Below are positions 7,074 through 18,088 of a DNA stretch of 64,000 bases, in pieces. Numbering within the stretch: the first letter of the stretch is position 1; each line of letters starts with the position of its first letter. The notes under the pieces were generated by a model, which searched no databases, had not been told where the DNA came from, and worked only from the letters and a program-made list of their open reading frames with translations. The position numbers and the translations under genes are program-made. Source of the stretch: Sphingomonas guangdongensis (lineage in GTDB: Bacteria > Pseudomonadota > Alphaproteobacteria > Sphingomonadales > Sphingomonadaceae); the NCBI RefSeq assembly GCF_900199185.1, contig NZ_OBMI01000001.1:682001-746000 (forward strand), written 5' to 3'.

Positions 7074-8596
7074 GTCGTTAATCCTGAGGTGTCCGAAAAG
7101 CGGAGCGGCAGGTTGATGCGGAACGTCGCTCCCTGCCCGAGCACCGACTCGACGTCGATGGTCCCGCCGAGGCGATAGGTCAAGGCGCGGACATGGGCCA
7201 GGCCGATGCCCTCGCCCGGCTGGTCCTGCGTGCCCGATCGCCGGAACAGGTCGAACACGCGGGCGTGATCGCGCGGGTCGATGCCGCGGCCATTGTCCTC
7301 GATCTCGAAGATCGCGCGACCGCCGGCCTCGCGCCCGCGCACCTGGATGCGGCCGGCGCGCGCGGGATCGAGGTACTTGACCGCATTCTCGATGACGTTG
7401 CCGAAGACCTGCTCGATCGCCAGCCGGTCGCTGGTCAGCCGCGGCAGGTCCGGCGCGATCGTGATCGTCGCCCCGCGCTCGTCCAGGCGGTGCTGGAGCG
7501 TCGCGACGATGCTGGCGAGCAGAGCCGCCATGTCGAGCGGCTCGGGGGTGATCGTCCGGCGCCCCTCGCGCGACAGCTTCAGGATCGCGTTGATCAGCCG
7601 GTCCATCTTCGCGGTCGAGGTGCGGATGAACCCGATTGCCTCCGGCAGGTCTTCGCGCGCGGCGAAGCGGGCCTCGTCGGTCACGATCTCGGGTGCGGTC
7701 GCCTCCGCGCGGTCAACCAGCTCGGCCATCGCCCTGGTGCCCGTCTCCAGCTCGGCGGTGAAGCCCATGACGTTGACGAGCGGCGAGCGCAGGTCGTGGC
7801 TGACGATGTACGCGAAGCGCTGGATCTCATCGTTGGCGCGGGTCAGGTCGGTGGTCCGCTCCGCGACCTGGTCCTCCAGCGTGTCGTTCAGCTCCTGCAA
7901 CCGCGCGCGCGATTGTCCGAGATCGCGCGTGTAGCGCAGCACGGTGAGGAAGGAGACGGCGGCGATCCCGACCACCAGCACGCCCGCGAGCGCCAGCAAC
8001 GCCAGGAACGCGGTGGCGCTGACCGCCTGATCGTTGGTGCGGATGGTGAGCAGGCGCTCCTCCTCGGCCCGCATCGCCCGCAGACGCATGCGGATCGCCC
8101 GCATGCTGAGGACCGTTTGGCCACGGCTGAAGCCGACGATCGCCTCCGCCAACTGGCCGCTCTGGACCAGAACGATCGAGCGGTCGCGGTCGGCGGTCAC
8201 GCGGTCGAGCAGCCGTCGTACCCGCGCCGCCGCACGCTGCTGGCGCGGGTTGTCGGCGGCCAGCGCCTCGATGCGGATGAGCTGCGGGTAGAGGGCGGCT
8301 GCGTTCTCGCGATAGGTCTGGAGGAACAGCGGTGCCGGATCGAGAATGAAACCTCGCCGCGCCGTCTCCGACTGCTCTAGCAAGATCTGGAAGGCCGCGA
8401 TCGATTCGCGCACTTGATAGGTATGGTCGACGAGCGCGTTGTAGCGGGCGGACCGTTCCGTGCTTTTCCAGGTCGCGACCCCCGCCGCGATCAGCGCTAC
8501 GAAGCCGAGCGCCAGCGCCGCCAGCAGCAGCCGGCGGAACGATCGCGCATCGTCGCGAACATGGACAAGGGCCCTGAGTGGCACGCCGCGTGCCAT
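7070..8596 (-). CDS. CHASE3-domain sensor histidine kinase
   Basis: 508 residues from the ATG at 8596; an upstream in-frame extension reads antisense over the neighbouring exonuclease and is not used. A first membrane helix (about 20-42) is followed by a roughly 150-residue extracytoplasmic CHASE3 sensor with its typical ILLEQSETARRGFIL, a second helix (about 185-215), a coiled linker (QELNDTLEDQVAERTTDLTR), a HisKA domain with phospho-His in RFAYIVSHDLRSPL, and HATPase_c with the N box VFGNVIENAVKYL and G boxes EDNGRGIDP and GEGIGLAHVR. The signal sensed is unknown. Its stop overlaps the start of the Rcp1-like receiver (ATGA), which marks that protein as the likely first phosphate acceptor. 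Confidence 0.92.
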   Translation of the reverse strand: MARGVPLRALVHVRDDARSFRRLLLAALALGFVALIAAGVATWKSTERSARYNALVDHTYQVRESIAAFQILLEQSETARRGFILDPAPLFLQTYRENAAALYPQLIRIEALAADNPRQQRAAARVRRLLDRVTADRDRSIVLVQSGQLAEAIVGFSRGQTVLSMRAIRMRLRAMRAEEERLLTIRTNDQAVSATAFLALLALAGVLVVGIAAVSFLTVLRYTRDLGQSRARLQELNDTLEDQVAERTTDLTRANDEIQRFAYIVSHDLRSPLVNVMGFTAELETGTRAMAELVDRAEATAPEIVTDEARFAAREDLPEAIGFIRTSTAKMDRLINAILKLSREGRRTITPEPLDMAALLASIVATLQHRLDERGATITIAPDLPRLTSDRLAIEQVFGNVIENAVKYLDPARAGRIQVRGREAGGRAIFEIEDNGRGIDPRDHARVFDLFRRSGTQDQPGEGIGLAHVRALTYRLGGTIDVESVLGQGATFRINLPLRFSDTSGLTT

Positions 8597-8636
8597 AGGC
8601 GAACCATGCGAGAGCGCAACGATTACCGCTCGTGGG

Positions 8637-9395
8637 CTACAGCAACAGCTCCTGCGCGCTCGCCCGCCCGATCTCCCCGCCGCCGCGCCGACGTGCCAGC
8701 TCGGTTTCGGCCGTGAATCGCACGTCGGGGTCGCGGTCGGTGAGGAATCCGGCGAGGCTCTCGTTGGTGATCTCGCGCCAATCCTTGCCGCGCTCCGCCC
8801 CGAAACGAACCCGCGGCAGCAGGCCCGGCGCATCCGACCACTCGATCAGCTGGGCGACACTCGCTTCGTTCAGCTGGTCGCGCAGGTGATGCGCGGTGAC
8901 ATAGGCGTCGGGGAAGGCGCGGTGCGCGGGTAGCCCACGCTCATGAACCAGCCCGGCGGGCTTGCGCCAGTACCTGAGCATCTGGTTGGAAAAGCCGGGC
9001 GAGTCGGGCCACAGGCGCAGCGCGCACTTCCAGGTGCAGATCCACTTGGCGCCGCGGGTCAGCGCCGCCGTGCAGAACTGCTCCTCGAACGCGGCGCGGT
9101 GGGCGGCCAGCGCAACCCGGCGCGGGTAGGGGTCCAGGATCGGACGCGCGACGTCGTGCCACTGGCGCGCGTCCGCCACGTCCTCGTCGCGGATGTGGTG
9201 GACGGCCATGGTGAGCGGCGGGATCGCGCGGTTCGGGTTGACCAGGACGTGCCCACCCTCGCCCTCCAGCTCCCAGCGACCGTCGGGCTGCAGCGCGACG
9301 TCCTGCCAGCCGATCTCCACCACCTGATGCGCTGGCGGCGCACTTCCGGTGGTCTCCAGGTCGATGACACGGACGATGCTGGGCGTGGGTCGCAT
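8637..9395 (-). CDS. DnaQ-like 3'-5' exonuclease (DEDD family)
   Basis: 252 residues from the ATG at 9395. The amino-terminal domain (about 5-170) resembles DNA polymerase III epsilon-type exonucleases: Exo I motif VIDLETTG with the metal-binding D-x-E pair, and the Exo III-like HRAFPDAYVTAHHL. The expected Exo II Asp lies in AAHRAAFEEQF, where the usual N..FD reads R..FE, so that metal ligand may be Glu rather than Asp. The last 70 residues (ESLAGFLTDRDPDVRFTAETEL) are an extension seen with such stand-alone exonucleases. It is separate from polymerase genes, so general repair or RNA trimming is possible. It is bounded upstream by a large nested inverted repeat. Confidence 0.82.
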   Translation of the reverse strand: MRPTPSIVRVIDLETTGSAPPAHQVVEIGWQDVALQPDGRWELEGEGGHVLVNPNRAIPPLTMAVHHIRDEDVADARQWHDVARPILDPYPRRVALAAHRAAFEEQFCTAALTRGAKWICTWKCALRLWPDSPGFSNQMLRYWRKPAGLVHERGLPAHRAFPDAYVTAHHLRDQLNEASVAQLIEWSDAPGLLPRVRFGAERGKDWREITNESLAGFLTDRDPDVRFTAETELARRRGGGEIGRASAQELLL

Positions 9396-9432
9396 CCCGC
9401 CTATGTGGGGCTTCAGACGCGAAGAAGGAAGT

Positions 9433-9658
9433 AAGTGGTTCAGAGAAGGCGCTAAGGCGCGAAGCAGGTGGGCGGCGGATAGCCGCCCGCTCGCGCCGTC
9501 AGGCGCCTTCAGGATTGATCGCGCAGAGACGCAGAGACGCAGCGAAGTTCCGATCAGCGACGATGAGAGCTGCCGCGTACCTGCTAACAGGCTATCTCTG
9601 CGTCTCCGCGTCTCTGCGCGAATCATCTTCGCGCCTTCGCGCCTTCGCGTGAACCAAC
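9433..9658. repeat. Large nested inverted-repeat element
   Basis: A 226-base intergenic element built from two concentric inverted repeats. The outer arms are 9433-9464 and 9627-9658 (about 32 bases, mostly matching; core GGTTCA then GCGAAGGCGC-type runs). The inner arms are 9520-9542 and 9598-9620, 23 bases with one mismatch, made of repeated CGCAGAGA. A third small hairpin (GGGCGGC/GCCGCCC, 9470-9488) sits on the left side. I see no coding sense in either strand. It resembles a non-autonomous, MITE-like or REP-type element; I see no obvious target-site duplication. Confidence 0.7.
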
Positions 9659-9685
9659 CTTCCTCCGTCAGGTCGCAGTGGCGTA

Positions 9686-11095
9686 TCAGTGCGCCGCCTG
9701 CGGCCCGCGCTCCAGCCCGCTCGCCGCCAGCTGCGCGTCGATCTGGGCCATCAGTCGGTCGAGACCGGCCTGATCCTTCGCCTCGGCGCGGGCGACCAGC
9801 ACGTCCTGGGTGTTGGAGGCGCGCAGCAGCCACCAGCCGTCGGCGGTGTTGACGCGCGCGCCGTCGGTGCGGTTCACGTCGGCGCCTTCCTGCTCCAGCC
9901 GGTCGAGCACTTCCTCGACCACCGCGAACTTGCGGCTCTCGTCGACCTGGAAGCGCATCTCGGGCGTGTTGACCATCGCCGGCATCGCATCCTTCAGCTC
10001 GGTCATCGACTTGCCGGTGACATGGACGGCATTGATCAGCTGGACGGCGGCGTACTGCGCGTCGTCGAAGCCGTAGTAATCCTGCGCGAAGAAGATGTGC
10101 CCGGACATCTCGCCCGCGAGCGGCGCGCCGGTTTCCTTCATCTTGGTCTTGATCAGGCTGTGGCCGGTCTTCCACATGAGCGGCTCGCCGCCCAGTTCCG
10201 CGATCCGGTCGTACAGCATCTGCGACGCCTTCACGTCGGCGATGATGGTCGCGCCCGGCTGCTTCTTGAGCACCGGCACCGCCAGGATGGAGAGCAGCTG
10301 ATCGCCCCAGACCACGCGGCCCTGCCCGTCGATCGCGCCGACGCGGTCGCCGTCGCCGTCGAACGCCAGCCCGAAATCGAGGCCCTTGTCGGCGACCAGC
10401 TGCTTCAGGTCCGCGAGGTTCTTCTCCTCGGTCGGGTCCGGGTGGTGGTTCGGGAAAGTGCCGTCAATGTCGGTGAAGAGCGTGTGGTGCTCCCCGGGCA
10501 GCAGCTTGACGAGCTTCTCGATGACCGTTCCCGCCGCGCCGTTGCCGGCGTCCCAGCCGATCTTGTAGGTGCCGCCCGCGTAGCCCGCGAACAGCCGGCC
10601 GACGTAATCGTCCTCGATGTCGGCGTCGGTGACGGTGCCCTCACCCTCGTCCCAGTCGCCCTCGGCGGCCATCTTGCCCAGCTGCTGGATCTGCTCGCCG
10701 AAGAACGGCTTGTGCTGGAGCACCATCTTGAAGCCGTTGTAGTCGGCCGGATTGTGGCTGCCGGTGATCTGGATACCGCCGTCGACCTCCAGCGTCGCTT
10801 CCGCATAGTAGAGCATCGGCGTCGGGCCGAGCCCGGTGCGCACCACATCGACGCCGCTCGTCGTCAGCCCCTCGACCAGCGCCGCCTCCAGCGTCTCCGA
10901 CGAGACGCGGCCGTCGCGGCCAACCGCCACCCTGGTGCCGCCAGCGCGACGGACGATGGTCGCGAAGCCGCGGCCGATCGCGCGCGCATCGTCCGGCCCG
11001 AGCGTCTTTCCGACGATGCCGCGGATGTCGTACTCGCGCAGCGACGTGGGGTCGAACTGGTGCGTCAAATTGGCCTCCGTGGAAATGCTCGCCAC
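9686..11095 (-). CDS. Phosphomannomutase/phosphoglucomutase
   Basis: 469 residues, full length for the alpha-D-phosphohexomutase superfamily of the AlgC/PgmG type that interconverts hexose 1- and 6-phosphates and feeds GDP-mannose, UDP-glucose and rhamnose precursors. The catalytic phosphoserine is in TGSHNP (111-116, Ser113), the Mg-binding loop is FDGDGDR (245-251), the sugar-binding loop is GEMSGH, and a phosphate-binding RASNTQ motif is near the carboxyl end. In sphingomonads one enzyme of this type (PgmG) serves both glucose and mannose for exopolysaccharide and LPS; that function here is inference. It stands alone, with the nested repeat immediately downstream. Confidence 0.93.
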   Translation of the reverse strand: MASISTEANLTHQFDPTSLREYDIRGIVGKTLGPDDARAIGRGFATIVRRAGGTRVAVGRDGRVSSETLEAALVEGLTTSGVDVVRTGLGPTPMLYYAEATLEVDGGIQITGSHNPADYNGFKMVLQHKPFFGEQIQQLGKMAAEGDWDEGEGTVTDADIEDDYVGRLFAGYAGGTYKIGWDAGNGAAGTVIEKLVKLLPGEHHTLFTDIDGTFPNHHPDPTEEKNLADLKQLVADKGLDFGLAFDGDGDRVGAIDGQGRVVWGDQLLSILAVPVLKKQPGATIIADVKASQMLYDRIAELGGEPLMWKTGHSLIKTKMKETGAPLAGEMSGHIFFAQDYYGFDDAQYAAVQLINAVHVTGKSMTELKDAMPAMVNTPEMRFQVDESRKFAVVEEVLDRLEQEGADVNRTDGARVNTADGWWLLRASNTQDVLVARAEAKDQAGLDRLMAQIDAQLAASGLERGPQAAH

Positions 11096-11129
11096 ACAAA
11101 GCCTGTGGCCGCGGTTGGTTGCACGTACG

Positions 11130-11414
11130 TTACGAGGACGCCCGCTTGAGCAGCTGGTCGCGCGCGGCGTTCAGCTGTCGGGTAAGCTCGGCCGATCCGC
11201 CGCGGTCGGGATGGGTGGCGGTCACGAGCCGGCGATGCGCGGCGCGAATCTCCTCCGCACTCGCGCCCGCCCCGATCCCGAGCACCTCCCGCGCCCGCGC
11301 ATCGTCGGGCGCAGCCACCGTGCGCTGCTGGTGCGGCGCGGGCTTGCGAATGCCGTGCCACAATCGCCACACGCCGTACGCGACCAGCGCGGCGATCAGC
11401 AGCTTGAAGATCAT
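11130..11414 (-). CDS. Membrane-anchored DnaJ-domain protein
   Basis: 94 residues. One amino-terminal hydrophobic helix (about 2-20) then a compact J domain (about 42-92) with the diagnostic HPD tripeptide in [18 protein letters not shown]-domain proteins stimulate the ATPase of DnaK-type chaperones; an inner-membrane anchor would recruit DnaK there. Its ATG overlaps the mipZ stop (ATGA), so the two are translationally coupled, and a link to the division machinery is tempting but unproven. It is similar in build to mitochondrial TIM14/Pam18, a resemblance rather than proof of an import role. Confidence 0.88.
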   Translation of the reverse strand: MIFKLLIAALVAYGVWRLWHGIRKPAPHQQRTVAAPDDARAREVLGIGAGASAEEIRAAHRRLVTATHPDRGGSAELTRQLNAARDQLLKRASS

Positions 11415-12208
11415 GCGGCAAACATCGGCAGCGCAGGCTCGGGCAGCGCCAGGCCTGACAGCATCTCGCGCAATTCCTGCCGTGCGGCGACGTGACCCAG
11501 GCCCATGCCGCCGAACTCCTTCGAATCGAGCATGGTGAGTCCCTGCGGGAAAAGCTCGCGGTAGATCACGCGTTCACTGAGGCCCGGAATGACGCGGAAG
11601 CCGACGCGCTTGGACAGTTGCTCGATCGCCTCGGACACGCGGCGCATGTTCTTGGCCTCGACGTACTGGAGGCGGTTGCGCAGCACGACCCAGTCGATCG
11701 TCGCGCCGTCGGCCCGCGCGCGGGTCTTGCGCGCGTCCCAGATCAGCTCGGAGTAGAAGGACGGGCGCGTCACCTTGAACGTGTCCGGATCGACCTGGCC
11801 GATCAGGTCGAAGTCGACAAAGCTGTCGTTCATCGGCGTAACCAGCGTGTCGGCGTTGGTGGCCGCGAGGCGCGCGAACTTGTCGTCGCGGCCCGGCGTG
11901 TCGATCACCAGATAGTCGGCGCCCGCGCTCAGCCGGTCGAGCGTCTCGGCGAAGTAGTCGTCACTCTCGCCGTCGTGCGTCGCGTGCACAGGCGTGACCA
12001 GCGGCCGTCCCGTGCGCTTCACCGTCGCCGCGCGATTGTCCAGGTAGCGGCCCATCGTGCGTTGGCGATGGTCGAGGTCGAACGCGGCCACCCGCGCGCC
12101 GCGCGTGGCGAGCGCGATGGCGACGTGAACGGCCGTCGTGGACTTGCCCGTTCCGCCCTTCTCATTGGCGAAAACAATGACGTGGAGGTTGTTCGATAGC
12201 TCGGCCAC
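11411..12208 (-). CDS. mipZ: MipZ-type ATPase, division-plane positioning
   Basis: 265 residues, ParA/MinD superfamily. Deviant Walker A motif FANEKGGTGKSTTAVH near the start, the AFDLDHRQRTMGRYL segment that is typical of MipZ, and Walker B-like YLVIDTPGRDD. The rest (FVDFDLIGQVDP, GLSERVIYRELFPQGL) follows alphaproteobacterial MipZ closely. In Caulobacter MipZ forms a bipolar gradient from the ParB complexes and blocks FtsZ assembly away from midcell. Plasmid ParA proteins are excluded by the MipZ-specific motifs and the lack of a parB neighbour. It heads a two-gene unit with the J-domain protein and is divergent from panC. Confidence 0.93.
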   Translation of the reverse strand: MAELSNNLHVIVFANEKGGTGKSTTAVHVAIALATRGARVAAFDLDHRQRTMGRYLDNRAATVKRTGRPLVTPVHATHDGESDDYFAETLDRLSAGADYLVIDTPGRDDKFARLAATNADTLVTPMNDSFVDFDLIGQVDPDTFKVTRPSFYSELIWDARKTRARADGATIDWVVLRNRLQYVEAKNMRRVSEAIEQLSKRVGFRVIPGLSERVIYRELFPQGLTMLDSKEFGGMGLGHVAARQELREMLSGLALPEPALPMFAA

Positions 12209-12291
12209 CGTGGCGACCCATCCCCTTGTTGATCGATCGTGGCCCGGCCCGTAAAGGCCGCGCTCCCGCTTCTACCCAAGGCTCCGCAGCC

Positions 12292-13134
12292 GTGCAAACC
12301 ATCCGTCACCTGCCCGATCTGCGCGCCGCGACTGCCGCGTTCCGGGCAGCGGGAGAGACCCTCGCGCTGGTGCCGACGATGGGGGCGCTCCACGCCGGGC
12401 ACCTGGCGCTGGTGGCGGAGGCGCGCCGCGCGGCGAAGCGCGTCGCCGTGTCGATCTTCGTCAATCCGCGGCAGTTCGGGGCGAACGAGGACCTTGGCCG
12501 CTATCCCCGAAGAGAGGCCGCCGACGCGCGACTGCTGACGGAGGCAGGTGCGGACCTGCTGTGGCTGCCGGGACCGGAGGAGATGTACCCGGCGGGGTAC
12601 GCCACCAACATCTCGGTCGGCGGAGTCAGCGAAGGCCTCGACGGCGCTGCCCGCCCCGGCCACTTCGACGGAGTCGCGACCGTCGTCACGAAGCTGTTCA
12701 ACCAGGTCCAGCCGAACGTGGCGCTGTTCGGCGAGAAGGACTTCCAGCAGCTCGCGGTGATCCGCCGCATGGTGATCGACCTGAACTTGGCCGTCGAGAT
12801 CGTCGGGGTGCCGACTCAGCGCGAGGACGACGGCCTCGCGCTCTCCTCACGCAACGTCTACCTCTCGCCGGAGGAACGCGTGAAGGCGGTGGCGCTGCCC
12901 CGCGCGCTCGGGAATGCGGCGGAGGCGATCGCCAAGGGGCAGGCGGTGGAGGAGACGCTGGCGGCCGCGCGCGAGGCTCTCGCAGCGGCCGGATTCAGCG
13001 TCGACTATGTCGAGCTGGTCGACTCGGCAACGCTCGGCACGCCTGTGCCGAGACACCCCCGTCGCCTGCTCGCCGCCGTGCGGCTCGGCAGCACCCGGCT
13101 CATCGATAATATCGCGGTAAACGCATTAGCTTAA
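12292..13134 (+). CDS. panC: Pantoate--beta-alanine ligase
   Basis: 280 residues. Condenses pantoate and beta-alanine with ATP through a pantoyl-adenylate, the last step of pantothenate (vitamin B5, CoA precursor) synthesis. The HIGH-like nucleotide motif is PTMGALHAGH, followed by SIFVNPRQFG, the pantoate-binding VVTKLFNQVQPN and FGEKDFQQ, and the KMSKS-equivalent GLALSSRN. The GTG at 12292 is preferred: the following VQTIRHLPDLRA is the usual beginning of the family, and AAGG lies about 10 bases before it. The in-frame TTG at 12226 would add an unconserved tail. panB and panD are not in the window. Confidence 0.93.
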   Translation: MQTIRHLPDLRAATAAFRAAGETLALVPTMGALHAGHLALVAEARRAAKRVAVSIFVNPRQFGANEDLGRYPRREAADARLLTEAGADLLWLPGPEEMYPAGYATNISVGGVSEGLDGAARPGHFDGVATVVTKLFNQVQPNVALFGEKDFQQLAVIRRMVIDLNLAVEIVGVPTQREDDGLALSSRNVYLSPEERVKAVALPRALGNAAEAIAKGQAVEETLAAAREALAAAGFSVDYVELVDSATLGTPVPRHPRRLLAAVRLGSTRLIDNIAVNALA

Positions 13135-13197
13135 GGGCGTTAACCATTCTCCAACACTTCGCCGTCATTCGTGCACCTACCCGAACAGAGGTGGGTC

Positions 13198-13494
13198 ATG
13201 GGCAGCAGTCTGAAGAGTGCGACGTTTCTGATGGAAAGCCGGCTGCGCGATGCGGCGCGGGGCAATCCGTCAGCCTATTATGATCTCGGCATGGTCTACT
13301 CGTCGGGCGCCGAAGGCGTCGACGTCGACCTGATCGAGGCGCACAAATGGTTCAACCTGGCGGCGATCGCCGGCAACGAGCGCGCGCAGGAATGCCGCGC
13401 CGAGATCGCCGACGAGATGAGCGCCCGCGAGATCATCCAAGCGCAGAAGGCGGCACGCGCCTGGCTCCAGATTACGACGCGGGCAGCTGCGTAA
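13198..13494 (+). CDS. Sel1-like repeat protein
   Basis: 98 residues from the ATG at 13198, which has a strong GAGGTG ribosome binding site 6 bases upstream (an earlier in-frame GTG at 13171 lacks one). The centre (ARGNPSAYYDLGMVYSSGA and DLIEAHKWFNLAAIAG) is a Sel1/tetratricopeptide-like pair of helices, the last part is basic and helical. Sel1 repeats mediate protein contacts; no enzyme activity is expected. No signal peptide, so probably cytoplasmic. It stands alone between panC and a palindromic repeat. Confidence 0.8.
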   Translation: MGSSLKSATFLMESRLRDAARGNPSAYYDLGMVYSSGAEGVDVDLIEAHKWFNLAAIAGNERAQECRAEIADEMSAREIIQAQKAARAWLQITTRAAA

Positions 13495-13502
13495 GCCACC
13501 CC

Positions 13503-13581
13503 GTCATGCCAGCGAACGCTGGCATCTCAAGCCACGCACCCCGTCCTCGCGGCCAGCGACCCCCGCGTCCGCCGGGGTGAC
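13503..13581. repeat. Intergenic palindromic repeat, related to the one at 5485
   Basis: Contains the perfect 20-base palindrome made of ATGCCAGCGA and ACGCTGGCAT (13506-13525), then a second looser hairpin ending in CCGCCGGGGTGAC. The leading CCCCGTCATGCCAGCGAA is, on the opposite strand, the right end of the 5485 element, so they belong to one family. It fills the gap between the convergent Sel1 gene and topA and could stop transcription from both sides. Confidence 0.7.
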
Positions 13582-13583
13582 GA

Positions 13584-16145
<2,562 letters not shown>

Positions 16146-16207
16146 GGGGGCCTTAGCTAGGGAGCCTTACGTGTACGCGCGAGGGTGGCGGGCTCTTTAC
16201 CGTAGCG

Positions 16208-16831
16208 TCAAGCCGCCAGCTGCGCCTTCAGTCCGTCGATCACGAATTGCGCGGCGAGCGCGGCCAGTAGCACACCGAGCAGGCGTGTGATCACCGCCTC
16301 GATCTTGGCGCCCAGCACCCGCATGATCGGACCGGCGGCAAGCAGCGCAACAAGCGTCAGCGCAAGGATCGTCGCCATTGCAGCGAGCACGATCAGCGAC
16401 GAGGCGAGCCCCTGCGTCCTGGACATCAGCAGCATGACGCTGGCGATCGATCCCGGCCCCGCGATCATCGGCATCGCCATCGGGAAGATGCTGACGTCCT
16501 CCACCTCCGGCGTGTCGATGATCTTCTGCGCGCGGTCCTCGCGCCGCTGGGTCCGGCGTTCGAACACCATGTCGAGCGCGATCAGGAACAGCATGATCCC
16601 GCCGGCGATGCGGAACGCATCGAGCCCGATGCCGAGCGCGTGGAGCAGCGATTCGCCGAACAGGGCAAAGACGAGCAGGATCAGCGAGGCGACCACCACC
16701 GCGCGCACAGCCATCGCGCGGACGTGCGCGGCCGAGGCGCCCGCGGTCAGCCCGGCGTAGATCGGCGCGCAGCCGGGCGGATCGATGACGACGAAGAAGG
16801 TGATCAGCGAGGAGACGAAAAGCTCGAGCAC
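16208..16831 (-). CDS. MarC-family integral membrane protein
   Basis: 207 residues from a GTG at 16831; there is no ATG in the right place and the ribosome binding site is weak, so the start is uncertain by a few codons. Six hydrophobic helices, beginning LFVSSLITFFVVIDPPG, which is the conserved MarC opening; later FPMAMPMIAGPGSI is the second family signature. MarC proteins were once linked to multiple antibiotic resistance but that role was withdrawn; the function is unknown. The start lies 5 bases beyond the folD stop, so it is probably co-transcribed with folD. Confidence 0.87.
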   Translation of the reverse strand: MLELFVSSLITFFVVIDPPGCAPIYAGLTAGASAAHVRAMAVRAVVVASLILLVFALFGESLLHALGIGLDAFRIAGGIMLFLIALDMVFERRTQRREDRAQKIIDTPEVEDVSIFPMAMPMIAGPGSIASVMLLMSRTQGLASSLIVLAAMATILALTLVALLAAGPIMRVLGAKIEAVITRLLGVLLAALAAQFVIDGLKAQLAA

Positions 16832-16836
16832 CTGCG

Positions 16837-17712
16837 TCAGATCGCCCGCTCGTCCAGCGGCACGCCGGCGGCGCGGTGCGCGGCGACCAGCGTGTTGCGC
16901 AGCAGGCAGGCGATCGTCATCGGTCCGACGCCGCCCGGCACGGGTGTGATCGCACCGGCGACGCTTGCCGCGCCGGCGAAGTCGACATCGCCGACCAGCC
17001 CTGCGTCCGTTCGGTTGATACCGACGTCGATCACCGTCGCGCCGGGCTTGATCCACTCACCCTTGACGAACTGCGGTATCCCGACCGCAGCGACCACGAT
17101 GTCCGCGCGGGCGACGTGCGCGGCCAGGTCCTGCGTTCGCGAGTGCGCGATCGTCACCGTTGCGCTCGCCCGCGTCAGCAGCGCCGCCATCGGCTTGCCG
17201 ACGATGTTGGAGCGGCCGATCACCACCGCGTCCTTGCCCGCGACCGAACCCAGCCGCTCCTCCATCAGCAGCAGGCAGCCGAGCGGGGTGCACGGCACGA
17301 ACCCCGGCAGCCCGGTCGCGAGCCGCCCGGCGTTGACCGGGTGAAAGCCGTCGACGTCCTTGTCCGGGCTGATCCGGAGCAGCACCGCGCTCTCGTCGAT
17401 GTGCCTGGGCAGCGGCAGCTGGACCAGGATACCGTCGACCGCCGCATCGGCGTTGAGCGCGTCGACCAGCGTCAGCAGCTCGGCTTGCGGCGTGTCGGCG
17501 GGCAGGCGATGCTCGAAACTCGCCATACCGGCGGCGAGTGTCGCCTTTCCCTTGGAGCGGACATAGACCGCCGACGCCGGATCCTCGCCGACCAGCACCA
17601 CCGCTAGGCCGGCCTTGCGGCCGGCGGCCTGCTCGAATGCGGCCGCATGCAGCGCCACGCGCTCCCGCAGCCGCTGCGCGGCCGCCTTTCCGTCGATGAT
17701 CTCTGCTGTCAT
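16837..17712 (-). CDS. folD: Methylenetetrahydrofolate dehydrogenase/cyclohydrolase
   Basis: 291 residues. Bifunctional enzyme oxidising 5,10-methylene-THF with NADP and hydrolysing the product to 10-formyl-THF, the one-carbon donor for purines and formyl-Met-tRNA. Motifs in order: [17 protein letters not shown] with the catalytic Lys and the Tyr (about 43-59), [28 protein letters not shown], the dinucleotide-binding [14 protein letters not shown], and the carboxyl-terminal [12 protein letters not shown]. Full length with no gaps. It is followed closely by the MarC-family gene and preceded by the YggT-family gene across a short gap on the same strand. Confidence 0.95.
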   Translation of the reverse strand: MTAEIIDGKAAAQRLRERVALHAAAFEQAAGRKAGLAVVLVGEDPASAVYVRSKGKATLAAGMASFEHRLPADTPQAELLTLVDALNADAAVDGILVQLPLPRHIDESAVLLRISPDKDVDGFHPVNAGRLATGLPGFVPCTPLGCLLLMEERLGSVAGKDAVVIGRSNIVGKPMAALLTRASATVTIAHSRTQDLAAHVARADIVVAAVGIPQFVKGEWIKPGATVIDVGINRTDAGLVGDVDFAGAASVAGAITPVPGGVGPMTIACLLRNTLVAAHRAAGVPLDERAI

Positions 17713-17751
17713 GCGGCATCGCTTACCGACGCCGCCGCGGTTACGCCAGCG

Positions 17752-18048
17752 TCAGACCGGGTAGACCGGCTGGTACAGCGACGGGATCACGATGTTCATG
17801 AGAATGTAGAGGATCAGCAGCACGACGAGCGGCGACAGGTCGAGCGCGCCGAAATCGGGCAGGATGCGGCGGATCGGGCGGTACATCGGCTCCGTCATGG
17901 TGCCGAGCGCATTCCAGATGTTGCGCACCAGATCGTTGTGGGTGTTCACCACGTTGAAGGCGATCAGCCAGGACAGGATCGCCTGCACAACGATGATCCA
18001 CCAGACCACCGTCAGCAGCAGTTGGACGATTTGAAGAAGCGCGTTCAA
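17752..18048 (-). CDS. YggT-family membrane protein
   Basis: 98 residues with two hydrophobic blocks (about 3-33 and 68-92) around a loop containing TEPMYRPIRRILPDFGALDLSP, the YggT signature. Family members are inner-membrane proteins often near proline or division genes; a role in osmotic tolerance or cell-shape control has been suggested but not settled. Same strand as argB (40 bases upstream) and folD (39 bases downstream), so possibly one operon argB-yggT-folD-marC. Confidence 0.9.
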   Translation of the reverse strand: MNALLQIVQLLLTVVWWIIVVQAILSWLIAFNVVNTHNDLVRNIWNALGTMTEPMYRPIRRILPDFGALDLSPLVVLLILYILMNIVIPSLYQPVYPV

Positions 18049-18088
18049 GTCCGGACCCTCAAGTGTGTTAGGCCTATATAGCGCGTCG

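Noticed and set aside
9349..9852. A 167-residue plus-strand frame across the nested repeat
   Set aside because: Reads through the repeat arms and into antisense of the phosphomutase; no ribosome binding site and Arg/Ser-rich sequence.
9396..10175. Upstream extension of the exonuclease reading frame through the nested repeat
   Set aside because: The extension covers the repeat and part of the phosphomutase antisense; homology-like motifs begin only after the ATG at 9395.
12226..12291. TTG-initiated 22-residue extension of panC
   Set aside because: Not part of the conserved family start; GTG at 12292 has a better ribosome site and the expected first residues.
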